Of a stretch of 64,000 nucleotides of DNA, positions 9,006 to 17,656 are shown piece after piece. This DNA is from Erythrobacter sp. (GTDB taxonomy: Bacteria > Pseudomonadota > Alphaproteobacteria > Sphingomonadales > Sphingomonadaceae). Numbering within the stretch: the first letter of the stretch is position 1; each line of letters begins with the position of its first letter. The DNA lies in assembly GCA_027311945.1 (NCBI GenBank), contig DAICXZ010000005.1, forward strand, positions 24,113 to 88,112, read 5' to 3'. The notes beneath the pieces are model-generated. The model searched no databases. It worked only from the letters and a program-made list of their open reading frames with translations, and was not told where the DNA came from. A program made the position numbers and the translations under genes.

Positions 9006-9418
9006 TTGCGAGCCCTCATCCGCCGGGCAATGGCAAAGCCCGCCACCAGCACCACGATGACAGGGATCGCAAACAGCGGCCAGGTGGAGCTGCTCAGATG
9101 CGGCTTGTAGCTGACATAGTCGCCATAACGCGACACCAGCCATGCGCGGACCGCTTCCGGTTCTTCCCCGGCGGCAATGCGGGTGCGGACCTGATGGCGC
9201 ATATCGCCCGCCATCGGTGCATCGCTGTCGGCAATCGACTGGCTCTGGCACTTGAGGCAGCGCAGCGTGATCATCAGGTCCTGCGCCTTGGCTTCGAGTG
9301 CGGGATCGGCGAGCTGCTGATAGGCATAGGGCGCGGGCGGCAGGCTATCCTGCCCCAGCACCGGCACGGCAAGCGGCAGCGCGAGGATCAGCGCGAGAAG
9401 AGCAACCAGCCGCCTCAT
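9002..9418 (-). CDS. ccmH: Cytochrome c maturation protein CcmH
   Basis: A 138-residue periplasmic, membrane-anchored thioredox protein that keeps apocytochrome c haem-binding cysteines reduced. A signal peptide (about 1-22) precedes the redox motif LRCLKC (Cys54 and Cys57, followed by QSQSI as in the family). A C-terminal membrane segment lies near 112-130. Its start overlaps the ccmG stop and its stop overlaps the ccmI start, so this is a tightly coupled operon. Confidence 0.95.
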   Translation of the reverse strand: MRRLVALLALILALPLAVPVLGQDSLPPAPYAYQQLADPALEAKAQDLMITLRCLKCQSQSIADSDAPMAGDMRHQVRTRIAAGEEPEAVRAWLVSRYGDYVSYKPHLSSSTWPLFAIPVIVVLVAGFAIARRMRARK

Positions 9419-9951
9419 GCCCCGGCCTTGCGCAGTTCTTCGAGGATCGTGCTGACCTGCTCGGGACGGATATCGCCGATATGCTGGTAGGTAATGCGCC
9501 CCTGCCCGTCGATCACGAATGTCTCCGGCACGCCCGAGGAGCCGAGCGAAAGCTGCACTTCGGAAATGTCGTCGCGCCCGATGCGGGCGAAGGGATTGCC
9601 ATAAGTGGCAAGGAAACGGTCCACGTCCTCCTCGCGGTCGCGGATCGCTACGCCCACGATCGTGGCACCGGCCCGCTCAAGCTCAGCGAGCTGCGGGGCC
9701 TCGGCCGCGCACGGAACGCACCAGCTGGCGAAGATGTTGAGCAGCTTGGGCTTGCCATCCGCCAGATCGGCACTCGAAAGCGCCGGACGGCTGGCCGTTG
9801 CGGCGGGCAGATCGAAGGCGGGAATCCCCTGCCCGATCATCGCGCTCTTTACGAATTCGTCCTTGGGCTGGCTCAGCTGATAGGCGAACAGCCCGAACAG
9901 GAAGGCAGCAATGCCGACCAGCACCCACAGGCCGATCCGGACTTTCCTCAT
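9415..9951 (-). CDS. ccmG: Thiol:disulfide interchange protein CcmG/DsbE
   Basis: A 178-residue membrane-tethered thioredoxin-fold protein that reduces apocytochrome c or CcmH. The N-terminal anchor is at 5-25 and the active site FASWCVPC has Cys78 and Cys81. The cis-proline region SSGVPETFVID is visible. The frame is open well upstream, but ATG 9951 overlaps the ccmF stop (ATGA) and gives the normal length. Confidence 0.95.
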   Translation of the reverse strand: MRKVRIGLWVLVGIAAFLFGLFAYQLSQPKDEFVKSAMIGQGIPAFDLPAATASRPALSSADLADGKPKLLNIFASWCVPCAAEAPQLAELERAGATIVGVAIRDREEDVDRFLATYGNPFARIGRDDISEVQLSLGSSGVPETFVIDGQGRITYQHIGDIRPEQVSTILEELRKAGA

Positions 9952-11900
9952 GCGCTTGCCTCCTGCTCTTCGCGGCGTTCGGCCAGCTTGCCCTTCGCCG
10001 AACGGCGGCGCAGATCGCCTGCCACGCGCCCGACCAGCGCCAGCGAGCCGCCCAGAGCGATCAGCAGGCCGCCATACCAGATCCAGGTGACAAACGGCTT
10101 CCACCACAGGCGGAGCTGCCAGCGCCCATCCTGCGTTTGGTTGCCGATGGCGACATACAGCTGGCCATTCCAGCGCGTGATAAGTGCCACTTCGCTGGTC
10201 TCCTGCGGCGGGGTCCAGAAATGACGGGCCTGCGGACGCGCATCGCGCCATTCGCCGCCTTGATAGGAGACCTTCATTTCGGCCTCCATCGCAACCCAGT
10301 TCGGGCCTGCGGCGGGCTTCACCGCATCGAGCCGCGCCTGCCACGGGCCGATATTCACCACATCGCCAACGTTGGAAGCGATCAGGCGCTCCTGCTGGAA
10401 CGCGCTATCGGCAGACATCCCGAACAGCGCCACAGCGAGCCCGAAATGGCCGATGCACATGCCCCAGACCGCAATCGGCAACCGGCGCAGCGAACGCCCA
10501 CGCAGCGGCACGAAGCTCGACACGGCCACCGCGACCGAAAGCGCGAGACCGAGCAATGCGAGCAGTGAAATGTCGCTCAGCAGCGCAGCCGCAACAAGAA
10601 CCGCCAGCCCCAGCGCGGCGGCAATCAGAACCGGCCACTTCACGCGAGCGAACGAATCCTTCCGCCAGCGCAGCAGCGGGCCGATCACCAGCACTGCCAG
10701 CATCGGATAGAAGAAGATCGCGCCAACCGGATCAAAGTAAGGCGGCCCCACGGAAACCTTCACGTCGAAGGCTTCGGTCAGCAGCGGATAGAGCGTACCC
10801 AGCAGCACAATGCCGAGGATCGCCGAGAGCATCACGTTGTTGACCACCAGCGCGCCCTCACGGCTCATCGGCGAGAAGCGCTCGCCTTCCGAGACAGTGC
10901 TGGCGCGGGTGGCGAACACGGCCAGCGCGCCGCCGATATTGATCGCCAGCAGCGCCAGGATGAAGCTGCCGCGCTCGGGGTCGACCGCAAAGGCGTGGAC
11001 GCTGGTAAGAATGCCGGAGCGGACGAGGAAGGTGCCGACCATGCTCATCGAAAAGGCCACCACGCCGAGCATGATGGTCCATGTCCGCAAGGCATCGCGC
11101 GCGGCGAGGACCGAGGCCGAATGCAGCAAGGCCGTCGCCGCCAGCCACGGCATCAGCGAGGCATTCTCGACCGGGTCCCAGAACCACCAGCCGCCCCAGC
11201 CCAGCTCATAGTAAGCCCAGTACGATCCGGCGGTGATGCCGATGGTGAGAAATATCCACGCGCCCAGCACCCAGGGCCGCATCACGCGGGCAAACTCGGG
11301 CGTGACCGAACGGGTCAACAGCGCGCCCACGGCAAAGCTGAAGGCCACCGACAGGCCGACGTAGCCGACGTAAAGCGTGGGTGGATGGAACGCGAGGCCG
11401 ATGTCCTGCAACAGCGGGTTAAGCCCGTTGCCCTCGGGCGGCACGGGCACGAGCCGCTCGAACGGGTTGGAGGACAGCAGCAGGAAGGCATAGAAGCCCA
11501 GTCCGACAAAGGCCTGCGCGCCGAGCGTCGCCAGCATGGTCCGCTCGGGCAGGCGGCGCTCGATCAGCGCAATCGCCCCGCCCGCCAGCGCCATCACCGT
11601 GACCCACAGCAGCATCGAGCCCTCGTGGTTGCCCCAGGCTCCGGCCAGCTTGAAGATCAGCGGTTTCATCGAGTGCGAGTTGTTCGCCACCAGCAACACC
11701 GACAGATCGGTCAGCGCGAAAACATAGAGCAGGCACAGGAATGAAAGCCCGCACAGCCCCGCCTGCAGCACTGCCGCAGGACGCACGACGCCCGCCAGCG
11801 GATGACCGTTCTCGCCAGCGCCGAGCAAGCCGCCCAACAGCTGCAAGGCAGCGAGCGCGGCGGCGAGCCACAGCGCGGCAAGACCGATCTCGGGAATCAT
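9948..11900 (-). CDS. ccmF: Haem lyase subunit CcmF
   Basis: A 650-residue polytopic membrane protein of the CcmF/CycK family. It accepts haem from holo-CcmE and helps ligate it to apocytochrome c in the periplasm. The tryptophan-rich WWD motif is visible as GWGGWWFWDPVENAS in the first half, followed by MPWLAATALLHS. The start overlaps the ccmE stop by four bases. Length matches the family. Confidence 0.97.
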   Translation of the reverse strand: MIPEIGLAALWLAAALAALQLLGGLLGAGENGHPLAGVVRPAAVLQAGLCGLSFLCLLYVFALTDLSVLLVANNSHSMKPLIFKLAGAWGNHEGSMLLWVTVMALAGGAIALIERRLPERTMLATLGAQAFVGLGFYAFLLLSSNPFERLVPVPPEGNGLNPLLQDIGLAFHPPTLYVGYVGLSVAFSFAVGALLTRSVTPEFARVMRPWVLGAWIFLTIGITAGSYWAYYELGWGGWWFWDPVENASLMPWLAATALLHSASVLAARDALRTWTIMLGVVAFSMSMVGTFLVRSGILTSVHAFAVDPERGSFILALLAINIGGALAVFATRASTVSEGERFSPMSREGALVVNNVMLSAILGIVLLGTLYPLLTEAFDVKVSVGPPYFDPVGAIFFYPMLAVLVIGPLLRWRKDSFARVKWPVLIAAALGLAVLVAAALLSDISLLALLGLALSVAVAVSSFVPLRGRSLRRLPIAVWGMCIGHFGLAVALFGMSADSAFQQERLIASNVGDVVNIGPWQARLDAVKPAAGPNWVAMEAEMKVSYQGGEWRDARPQARHFWTPPQETSEVALITRWNGQLYVAIGNQTQDGRWQLRLWWKPFVTWIWYGGLLIALGGSLALVGRVAGDLRRRSAKGKLAERREEQEASA

Positions 11901-12370
11901 TCGAGCGTCGCTTCCACCTGCTTGCGGACCTGCTCCTGGGTCATCCCGTCCAGCTCCTTGGGCATGTAATTTTCGTCGTGCTTGGCGAGCAGGTTATCGG
12001 CAACGAACACGCCGTCGGCACTCATCTTGCCCTCGGCCACCACGCCCGAGCCCTCGACGAACAGCGCCGGGGCGATGCCGGTGAAGCTGACCGGCACCTT
12101 GGCCGTGCCGTCTTCGACGATAAAGCGGATGGTGGTCCCGTCAGGCTGTTCTTCGATCGAGCCCATCTCGACCATACCGCCCAGCCGCACGCCCTGATCG
12201 GGAGCAGGCGCTTCGGCGATAATCTCGCTCGGCAGGTAAAAATAGCTCGCCTGATTGCGCAGCGCCCAGGCCGCGAGCAGCCCCGCCCCGATCAGCGCCA
12301 CCAGCGCGAGCGACAGCAACACCAGCCGCTGATGCTTCGGCTTGAGACCCTTGGTTGCACTGTCGGTCAT
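11897..12370 (-). CDS. ccmE: Haem chaperone CcmE
   Basis: A 157-residue haem chaperone with one N-terminal membrane anchor (16-36) and an OB-fold periplasmic domain. The haem-attaching His131 and nearby Tyr135 are in LAKHDENYMP. The frame runs upstream into ccmC territory, but ATG 12370 overlaps the ccmD stop (ATGA) and fits the family N-terminus. Confidence 0.96.
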   Translation of the reverse strand: MTDSATKGLKPKHQRLVLLSLALVALIGAGLLAAWALRNQASYFYLPSEIIAEAPAPDQGVRLGGMVEMGSIEEQPDGTTIRFIVEDGTAKVPVSFTGIAPALFVEGSGVVAEGKMSADGVFVADNLLAKHDENYMPKELDGMTQEQVRKQVEATLE

Positions 12371-12507
12371 TTCCGGCGACTCTCCTCGCGGCGCCTTTCG
12401 GCCGCGCGCATGCTGGCGAAGCTCCACCCCGCCAGCGCCAGCGTACCAATAAGGCAAATCGCATATGCCGCATAGACGAAGTCCATCATGTCGAGCGTTT
12501 CGCGCAT
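12367..12507 (-). CDS. ccmD: Small haem exporter protein CcmD
   Basis: A 46-residue protein with one membrane segment (about 9-29) and a basic tail rich in Arg and Glu, as in CcmD. CcmD helps release holo-CcmE from the CcmABC complex. The assignment relies on size, topology and exact position between ccmC and ccmE. The start overlaps the ccmC stop as TGATG, and the stop overlaps the ccmE start as ATGA. Confidence 0.85.
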   Translation of the reverse strand: MRETLDMMDFVYAAYAICLIGTLALAGWSFASMRAAERRREESRRK

Positions 12508-13256
12508 CAGGCTTCTCCTGCCGTGGCTTGGGCCAGTTCGGCCTTCTGGGCCTTGCGGCGCAGTCGCGCCTCGGCCTGAGCATCGGCGAGGATCGCGCGC
12601 ATGCGTGCAAAAACGACGCCGCCGAACAGCAGCGAGAAACCGAGCACGCTGGCGAGCAGCGGATAGAGATAGATCGGATCGATCGCCGAATTGCCCATCG
12701 TAATCGAGGGGGGCTGGTGCAGCGAGTTCCACCACACCACCGAGCGGTTAATGATCGGCACGTTGATCGCGCCAACCAGCCCGAAAATCGCCGCGATCCG
12801 GCTCGACGAGCCTTCGCGGGCCAGCGCATTGGTGAGCGCCATATAGCCAAGATAGAGGAACAGCAGCACCAGCATCGAGGTCAGCCGTCCGTCCCACACC
12901 CACCATGTACCCCAGGTCGGGCGGCCCCAGATCGAACCGCTGGCAAGGCACAGGAAGGCAAACACCGCCCCCGGCACCGCTACTGCCCGCGCCGAAATTG
13001 CGGCCAGCGGGTGACGCCAGACCAGTTCAACAAGGCTGGCGATGGCAATTGCCGTCCAGCCGCCCATGCCGAGCCAGGCAGCCGGCAGGTGGACGAACAG
13101 GATCTTCACCGAATCGCCCATCAGCCGGTCGGGCGGAGCCGTGGTCCAGCCCCAGACCAGCGCCGCGGCAGTCACCAGCAGCCCGCCCACCAGCAAGGGC
13201 ATGGTGAACCAGCGGGCGATTTTCAGGAACCGGGCGGGGTTGGCGTAGCCGTGCAT
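12507..13256 (-). CDS. ccmC: Haem exporter protein CcmC
   Basis: A 249-residue inner-membrane protein with six predicted membrane segments. It loads haem onto CcmE. The WWD signature is visible as TWGTWWVWDGR (114-124), and conserved histidines flank it (FVHLP near 56, SLHQPP near 190). It is the first gene of the ccmCDEFGHI run; ccmA and ccmB are not in the window. The gene starts 85 bases beyond the stop of the upstream dehydrogenase gene. Confidence 0.96.
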   Translation of the reverse strand: MHGYANPARFLKIARWFTMPLLVGGLLVTAAALVWGWTTAPPDRLMGDSVKILFVHLPAAWLGMGGWTAIAIASLVELVWRHPLAAISARAVAVPGAVFAFLCLASGSIWGRPTWGTWWVWDGRLTSMLVLLFLYLGYMALTNALAREGSSSRIAAIFGLVGAINVPIINRSVVWWNSLHQPPSITMGNSAIDPIYLYPLLASVLGFSLLFGGVVFARMRAILADAQAEARLRRKAQKAELAQATAGEA

Positions 13257-13341
13257 CTCTCGGACAAAGTCAACTTCTTGGCCGCATCAAGCGGTTCGTC
13301 CCTTTGGCATTAGTGCGCCGACAGAGCAAGGATAACCGGGG

Positions 13342-14424
13342 CTATTCCCCGCGACCAATGGCCTTGCGCGCCATGCTGTCTGCCACCTCATGCGCGCCGG
13401 TGCCTGTACGCTCGCTTTCCTGCCAGATCGCGGTGAGCGTGGTGCCGATGCCTTCGATCCGCTCCATCACGGTGCTGGCCGAGCAGCTCTCGCCCGCGCG
13501 CCGGGCGAGATATTCGAGGCCGACGTTGATGATGCCGCCCGCGTTGATCACATAGTCCGGCGCGTAGAGAATGCCGCGTTCGCGCAGCATTTCGCCGTGC
13601 TCGGCACGGGCCAGCTGGTTGTTCGCGCCGCCTGCCACAATCGCGCAGTCGAGTTGCGGGATGCTCGCATCGTCGAGAATCGCGCCTAGTGCATTGGGGC
13701 TGAACACGTCGCAGGCGACCTGCATGATCTCTTCGGTGGGCACGCAGCTGCCGCCCAGCTCCGCTGCCAGTGCTTCGGCTCTGGCGCTGTCGATATCGGC
13801 CAGCGTCACCCGCGCGCCCTCGCCCGCCAACAGCCTCGCCACGCCGCCGCCGACCGAGCCGCAGCCCTGCACCGCGACATGAACCCCGTCCATGTCAGCG
13901 CGGCCAAGCCGGTGCGCTACGGCGGCCTTGATGCCAAGATAGATACCACGCGCGGTGTAGGGGCCGGGATCACCGCCCGCCTGACCTGCGGCAACGGGTA
14001 GACCGCAGACATGCTCGGTGCGCTGGTGGATCGCTTCCATGTCAGCCTCGCTCGCGCCAACATCCTCGGCGGTGACATAGGCCCCGCCAAGCGCCTCTAC
14101 CGCAGCGCCAAAGGCGGCGAGCATCTCGGGCGTCTTGGTCCGCTGCTCGTCGAGCAGAACCACCGCCTTGCCCCCGCCCAGCGGCAGGCCTGCAAGCGCA
14201 TTCTTGTAGCTCATCCCGCGCGACAGGCGCAGCGCATCGCGCACAGAGGCCAGGGGCTGCGGATAGTGCCAGAAGCGTGTGCCACCCGCGCCGGGGCCGA
14301 GATGAGTCGAATGCAGCGCAATTATCGCGGTGAGCCCCGAGGCACGGTCGTGGATGACCTCGACGCGCTCGTGCTCGTCAAAATCGGGCATGGTCCAGAT
14401 GGCGGCAGAGCCGGGCGCAGTCAT
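13342..14424 (-). CDS. Glu/Leu/Phe/Val-type amino acid dehydrogenase
   Basis: A 360-residue NAD-dependent amino-acid dehydrogenase that interconverts an amino acid (probably leucine or another branched or aromatic residue) and its 2-oxo acid. The catalytic segment MSYKNALAGLPLGGGKAV has lysines at 74 and 86, and the Rossmann motif is GCGSVGGGVA. Length and sequence style fit leucine/phenylalanine dehydrogenases, not 450-residue glutamate dehydrogenases. The frame runs through the neighbouring tRNA-His on the same strand to 14562, but ATG 14424 is the sensible start. Exact substrate cannot be told. Confidence 0.9.
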   Translation of the reverse strand: MTAPGSAAIWTMPDFDEHERVEVIHDRASGLTAIIALHSTHLGPGAGGTRFWHYPQPLASVRDALRLSRGMSYKNALAGLPLGGGKAVVLLDEQRTKTPEMLAAFGAAVEALGGAYVTAEDVGASEADMEAIHQRTEHVCGLPVAAGQAGGDPGPYTARGIYLGIKAAVAHRLGRADMDGVHVAVQGCGSVGGGVARLLAGEGARVTLADIDSARAEALAAELGGSCVPTEEIMQVACDVFSPNALGAILDDASIPQLDCAIVAGGANNQLARAEHGEMLRERGILYAPDYVINAGGIINVGLEYLARRAGESCSASTVMERIEGIGTTLTAIWQESERTGTGAHEVADSMARKAIGRGE

Positions 14425-14467
14425 GTCGGGAATCCCCAGTGCAAGAGCCTGCAATGCTGGGAGAAAA

Positions 14468-14545
14468 TGGGGCGATCGAGGGGTCTCGAACCCCCGACCT
14501 CCGGTACCACAAACCGGCGCTCTAACCAACTGAGCTACGATCGCC
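14468..14545 (-). tRNA. tRNA-His (GTG)
   Basis: A full cloverleaf on the minus strand with anticodon loop TTGTGGT (anticodon GTG), acceptor stem GCGATCG/CGATCGC, and an encoded CCA (14468-14470). The extra G-1 at 14545 and its C73 partner at 14471 are the identity marks of tRNA-His. Confidence 0.98.
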
Positions 14546-14577
14546 ACATGCCAGCCAGGCATTGATCAATGCACGGG

Positions 14578-14605
14578 CTGTTACGTCCCTGTGCCAGCCG
14601 GTCAA
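14578..14605 (-). promoter_or_regulatory. Possible tRNA-His promoter
   Basis: On the minus strand, TTGACC (14605-14600) and TAACAG (14583-14578) are separated by 16 bases, with the tRNA starting 32 bases later. The -35 is good, the -10 weak. No coding gene is seen between the tRNA and 14731. Confidence 0.4.
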
Positions 14606-14730
14606 GCGGCTTTCAGCACGGGCGAGCGCCTCTTGCACACACGCCCCGTTTTGCAAAGCGAAAATTGCGCAAAAGGTGCGACTATTGTTCATGCTTGAAC
14701 CCTGCCCTGCGCGCACTATCACGCCGAGGC

Positions 14731-15372
14731 ATGACTCAACCCGGCTCCACCAGCCCCGAAGTGCTGCTCGAAACAACCGGCATGATGCGCATGCCCAACC
14801 CGCGGCTGGCGCTGTTTCAGGGGCCCGGTTTCCTCCCGCCCGAGCTGTGCGAGGAACTGATCGCCCTGATCGAGCGCGACCGGCGCCCCTCAACCATCGC
14901 CGACCCTAACGGCGACAATTACTTCCGCACCAGCGAAACCTGTGACCTTCCGGCCGACGAACCTGCCGTGATTGACCTCGAACAGCGGTTGTACACGCTC
15001 AACCGCATCGATCCGGCGCATGGCGAGCCGGTACAGGGGCAGCGCTATGCCGTGGGGCAGGAGTTCAAGCCGCACACCGACTATTTCGAGCCCGGCGGCG
15101 AGGACTTCCAGAAGTACTGCAACATCGCAGGCAACCGCACCTGGACGTTCATGATCTATCTGAACGATGTCGAGGCCGGGGGCGCGACGCGGTTCAAGGT
15201 GATCGACAAGACGTTCAAGCCAGAAACAGGCCGCCTGCTGTGCTGGAACAACCGCCGCGACGATGGCAGCCCCAACCCGGTCACGCTGCATCACGGGATG
15301 AAGGTGCGCAAAGGCGTCAAATACGTGATTACCAAGTGGTATCGCGAGAAGCCATGGGGATGGAGCGAATGA
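14731..15372 (+). CDS. 2-oxoglutarate/Fe(II) oxygenase, prolyl 4-hydroxylase type
   Basis: A 213-residue P4H-like dioxygenase. The iron facial triad is visible: HTD with His115 and Asp117, and a distal His187/188 in TLHHGM; a lysine at 194 or 197 probably binds 2-oxoglutarate. The YFRTSET segment near 64 matches P4Hc proteins. Bacterial targets are unknown. The frame extends to 14569, but ATG 14731 gives a compact domain. Its TGA overlaps the next ATG (ATGA). Confidence 0.85.
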   Translation: MTQPGSTSPEVLLETTGMMRMPNPRLALFQGPGFLPPELCEELIALIERDRRPSTIADPNGDNYFRTSETCDLPADEPAVIDLEQRLYTLNRIDPAHGEPVQGQRYAVGQEFKPHTDYFEPGGEDFQKYCNIAGNRTWTFMIYLNDVEAGGATRFKVIDKTFKPETGRLLCWNNRRDDGSPNPVTLHHGMKVRKGVKYVITKWYREKPWGWSE

Positions 15373-15677
15373 CCGGAGCCGTCTTCATCTACCGCTGGCG
15401 CGTTGTGGCAGAGCACGAGGCGGCCTTTCTCGACCGCTGGCGGCGGGCGACGCGCGATCTCGGCACACGCGGCGGGTTGGGCTCGTTGATCGGCAAGAAC
15501 GCAGCGGGCGAGTTGGTGGCTATTGCCTTGTGGCCCGATGTCGAGAGCCGCGAGGCCGCATTCGCCACCACCGACGATGCCGAGCCGTGGCCCCCGTCCG
15601 AGCGGATCGCGACGGAGCAGATCGATCCGCTTTCCGACATGTGGAATCTCGAAGCCTGGAAGGACTTACACCGATGA
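15369..15677 (+). CDS. ABM-like dimeric alpha-beta barrel protein
   Basis: A 102-residue protein resembling antibiotic-biosynthesis-monooxygenase (ABM) domains, small alpha-beta barrels used in oxygenases and stress proteins. It begins with a strand FIYRWRV and has the pattern of alternating strands and helices. ATG 15369 overlaps the upstream TGA and the stop overlaps the next start, so it is in a three-gene operon with the dioxygenase and GFA proteins. Family assignment is by overall pattern and is moderate. Confidence 0.65.
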   Translation: MTGAVFIYRWRVVAEHEAAFLDRWRRATRDLGTRGGLGSLIGKNAAGELVAIALWPDVESREAAFATTDDAEPWPPSERIATEQIDPLSDMWNLEAWKDLHR

Positions 15678-16123
15678 CAGCCTATCGCCGAGAGGGCTCC
15701 TGCCATTGTGGCTCCGTCCGCTTCACCGTGGAGTTTCCCGATGAGACGCTGCGCGGATCGCGCTGCAACTGCACGATCTGCGCGATGAAGGGCGCTGTAA
15801 TGACCTATGTGCCACTCGAAGCCGTGACTGTGACGCAAGGCGAGGATTCGCTGGCCTGCTACAGCTTCAACACGGGCGTCGCCAAACACCATTTTTGCAA
15901 GACATGCGGCATTCACTGCTTCCATCAGCCGCGCTCCGACCCGAATCTTTACGCGGTCAATGCCGCCACGTTGGAAGGTGTACGCCCCTACGAGGACTTC
16001 CCCGAGATATCGGTCAACAACGGCCAGACTCACCAGCTCGACAACGGCGGCGTGCGGCGGCTGGCAGGCTCGCTGCGGTTCACGCCCTCGCCCGATGGCA
16101 AGTGGCCGCACGAGGGTTGGTAG
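15674..16123 (+). CDS. GFA (Gfa-like zinc-binding) family protein
   Basis: A 149-residue protein of the glutathione-dependent formaldehyde-activating enzyme/centromere protein V family. Zinc-binding cysteines are seen in GSCHCGSVRF, CNCTIC and HFCKTCGIHCF. Most GFA proteins have no proven substrate. ATG 15674 overlaps the previous stop in ATGA. It is followed by a strong bidirectional terminator. Confidence 0.9.
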   Translation: MTAYRREGSCHCGSVRFTVEFPDETLRGSRCNCTICAMKGAVMTYVPLEAVTVTQGEDSLACYSFNTGVAKHHFCKTCGIHCFHQPRSDPNLYAVNAATLEGVRPYEDFPEISVNNGQTHQLDNGGVRRLAGSLRFTPSPDGKWPHEGW

Positions 16124-16133
16124 CGCACAACGA

Positions 16134-16163
16134 AAAAGGGCGGCCCCGCAAGGCCGCCCTTTT
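16134..16163. terminator. Bidirectional intrinsic terminator
   Basis: GGGCGGCC (16138-16145) pairs with GGCCGCCC (16152-16159) around a six-base loop, flanked by AAAA and TTTT. It separates the convergent GFA gene and rpmE and should work on both strands. Confidence 0.92.
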
Positions 16164-16193
16164 CGAATAAACGCCAGTGCTGGCGCGGCTCGC

Positions 16194-16421
16194 TTACTTC
16201 TTCTTGAGCGAGAGACCGCCGAAACGCTGGTTGAACTTGGCCACGCGGCCACCGTCCTGAATACGCTGCGGACCGCCAGTCCAGGCCGGGTGGCTGGTCG
16301 GGTCGATCTCGAGGTTCATGGTGTCGCCTTCCTTGCCCCAGGTCGACTTGGTCTGGAACTCGGTACCATCGGTCATCTTGACGTTGATGGTGTGGTAATC
16401 GGGATGAATATCGGCCTTCAT
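16194..16421 (-). CDS. rpmE: 50S ribosomal protein L31
   Basis: A 75-residue L31. It starts [10 protein letters not shown] as in the family and has an SHPAWTGG segment. The four cysteines of zinc-binding L31 are absent, so this is a cysteine-free form, which is common in alphaproteobacteria. It bridges the ribosomal subunits at the central protuberance. It stands alone, with a terminator downstream. Confidence 0.96.
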   Translation of the reverse strand: MKADIHPDYHTINVKMTDGTEFQTKSTWGKEGDTMNLEIDPTSHPAWTGGPQRIQDGGRVAKFNQRFGGLSLKKK

Positions 16422-16515
16422 GGCATTGGTCCTTCGTAGCCTCGAAGCGGTTCCGACCGCCTCAGCTGTAAATGGGAAGGCGCGCCCCTAGCGAAACGAC
16501 GCGCAAAAAGCAAAC

Positions 16516-16965
16516 CTATTCCGGCGCATCAGCAATCATGGCTGTGAACTGCACTTCGCAGGTGGTCTTGCCTTCAACACTGGCCTTGCCGGCAAACTTG
16601 CAAACCTTGCTGCGCTGCTGGACAAAGCTGGCATCCAGCTCAAGCAGGCAACCCGGCGTAACCGGAGCGCGGAACTTAGCGCCCTCGATGGCCATGAAGA
16701 ACACCAGCTTGCCGCTGCCCGCCAACTCCAGCGTCTCCACAGCGAGGATGCCGGCGGCTTGTGCCAACGCCTCGATCTGGAGCACGCCCGGCATGATCGG
16801 AGCGCCGGGGAAGTGGCCCTGGAAGAACCCTTCGTTGAAGGTCACGCCCTTCACCGCCCGGATGGACTCGCCCTTGTTGAGCTCGACCACCCGATCGACC
16901 AGCAGCATCGGATAGCGATGCGGCAGGGCGCTGAGGATCTTCGGGATGTCGTAGATGTCGCTCAT
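16516..16965 (-). CDS. fabZ: 3-hydroxyacyl-ACP dehydratase FabZ
   Basis: A 149-residue hotdog-fold dehydratase of the fatty-acid elongation cycle. The catalytic His51 in [11 protein letters not shown] and Glu65 in QIEALAQ are present. In the usual bamA-skp-lpxD-fabZ-lpxA order it would be flanked by lpxD and lpxA; here it follows skp directly and is followed by rpmE. It probably ends the envelope operon. Confidence 0.96.
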   Translation of the reverse strand: MSDIYDIPKILSALPHRYPMLLVDRVVELNKGESIRAVKGVTFNEGFFQGHFPGAPIMPGVLQIEALAQAAGILAVETLELAGSGKLVFFMAIEGAKFRAPVTPGCLLELDASFVQQRSKVCKFAGKASVEGKTTCEVQFTAMIADAPE

Positions 16966-16990
16966 GCGCCCTGCCCCGTCGATGCCTGTC

Positions 16991-17656
16991 TTAGCGGCCC
17001 GAAGTGGCCGGCTGGCCCTGAGCGCCCTGCGCAGCGGCGGCAGCTTCCTGCTGCTGACGCATTTCGCGCGGCACCCAGCCTTCGGGCGGAGTGACCTGCA
17101 CGCTCGGAAGCGCGGTGTTGAGCTGGTTCAGCACGGCCTCGTTGAGGTTGTGCGAATTGTCGGCCCACAGCACGGTGTCGGGGCTGAGCACCAGCGTCAC
17201 GCCAGCGGCCTGCGCGGCAGCCTGAACGGCGGCGCCAAGGCGGTCTTCGATCTGCTCGGTGACATAGGTTTCCGAACGTGAAACCGGGGCGAGGATCTGG
17301 TTCAGCTCGGCCTGGCCAGCCTGCTGCAGCTGCTGGATCTGCTGCGCCTGCTGCTGCAGGGCGGCCTGATCGGGATTCGCCGCCTGACGTGCGGTCTGGA
17401 ACGCAGTCATCAGCGGGTTGATCTGCGCCTGCAGCGCGGCACGGCGCTGCTCAGCCTGCTGGAGCTGTGCGGCAAAGGTCGTCTGCTGCGCGGTCTGCGC
17501 GCCCTGATAGGCCGACGAGTTGGCGATCACCGCCGGAAGGTTGACGATGCCCACCTTCTGCGCCGCCTGAGCCATGGCCGGAGCCGCAGCGAAAGGAGCG
17601 GCCAGCGAAGCGAAAGCGAGCCCTGCGGCAAGCGCGGTTTTGGTCAAAAGTTTCAT
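16991..17656 (-). CDS. skp: OmpH/Skp family periplasmic chaperone
   Basis: A 221-residue secreted protein. A signal peptide (about 1-29, ending AMAQA) precedes a Gln-rich helical region (about 65-125), matching the tentacle helices of Skp, which hold unfolded outer-membrane proteins for BamA. It begins in a TGATG overlap with bamA. The C-terminal tail after about 190 is Ala/Gln-rich and longer than in E. coli Skp. Confidence 0.9.
   Translation of the reverse strand: MKLLTKTALAAGLAFASLAAPFAAAPAMAQAAQKVGIVNLPAVIANSSAYQGAQTAQQTTFAAQLQQAEQRRAALQAQINPLMTAFQTARQAANPDQAALQQQAQQIQQLQQAGQAELNQILAPVSRSETYVTEQIEDRLGAAVQAAAQAAGVTLVLSPDTVLWADNSHNLNEAVLNQLNTALPSVQVTPPEGWVPREMRQQQEAAAAAQGAQGQPATSGR

Noticed and set aside
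14330..14533. Small plus-strand frame over tRNA-His
   Set aside because: It is a translated tRNA antisense (SNPRPPVPQTGALTN type), not a gene.
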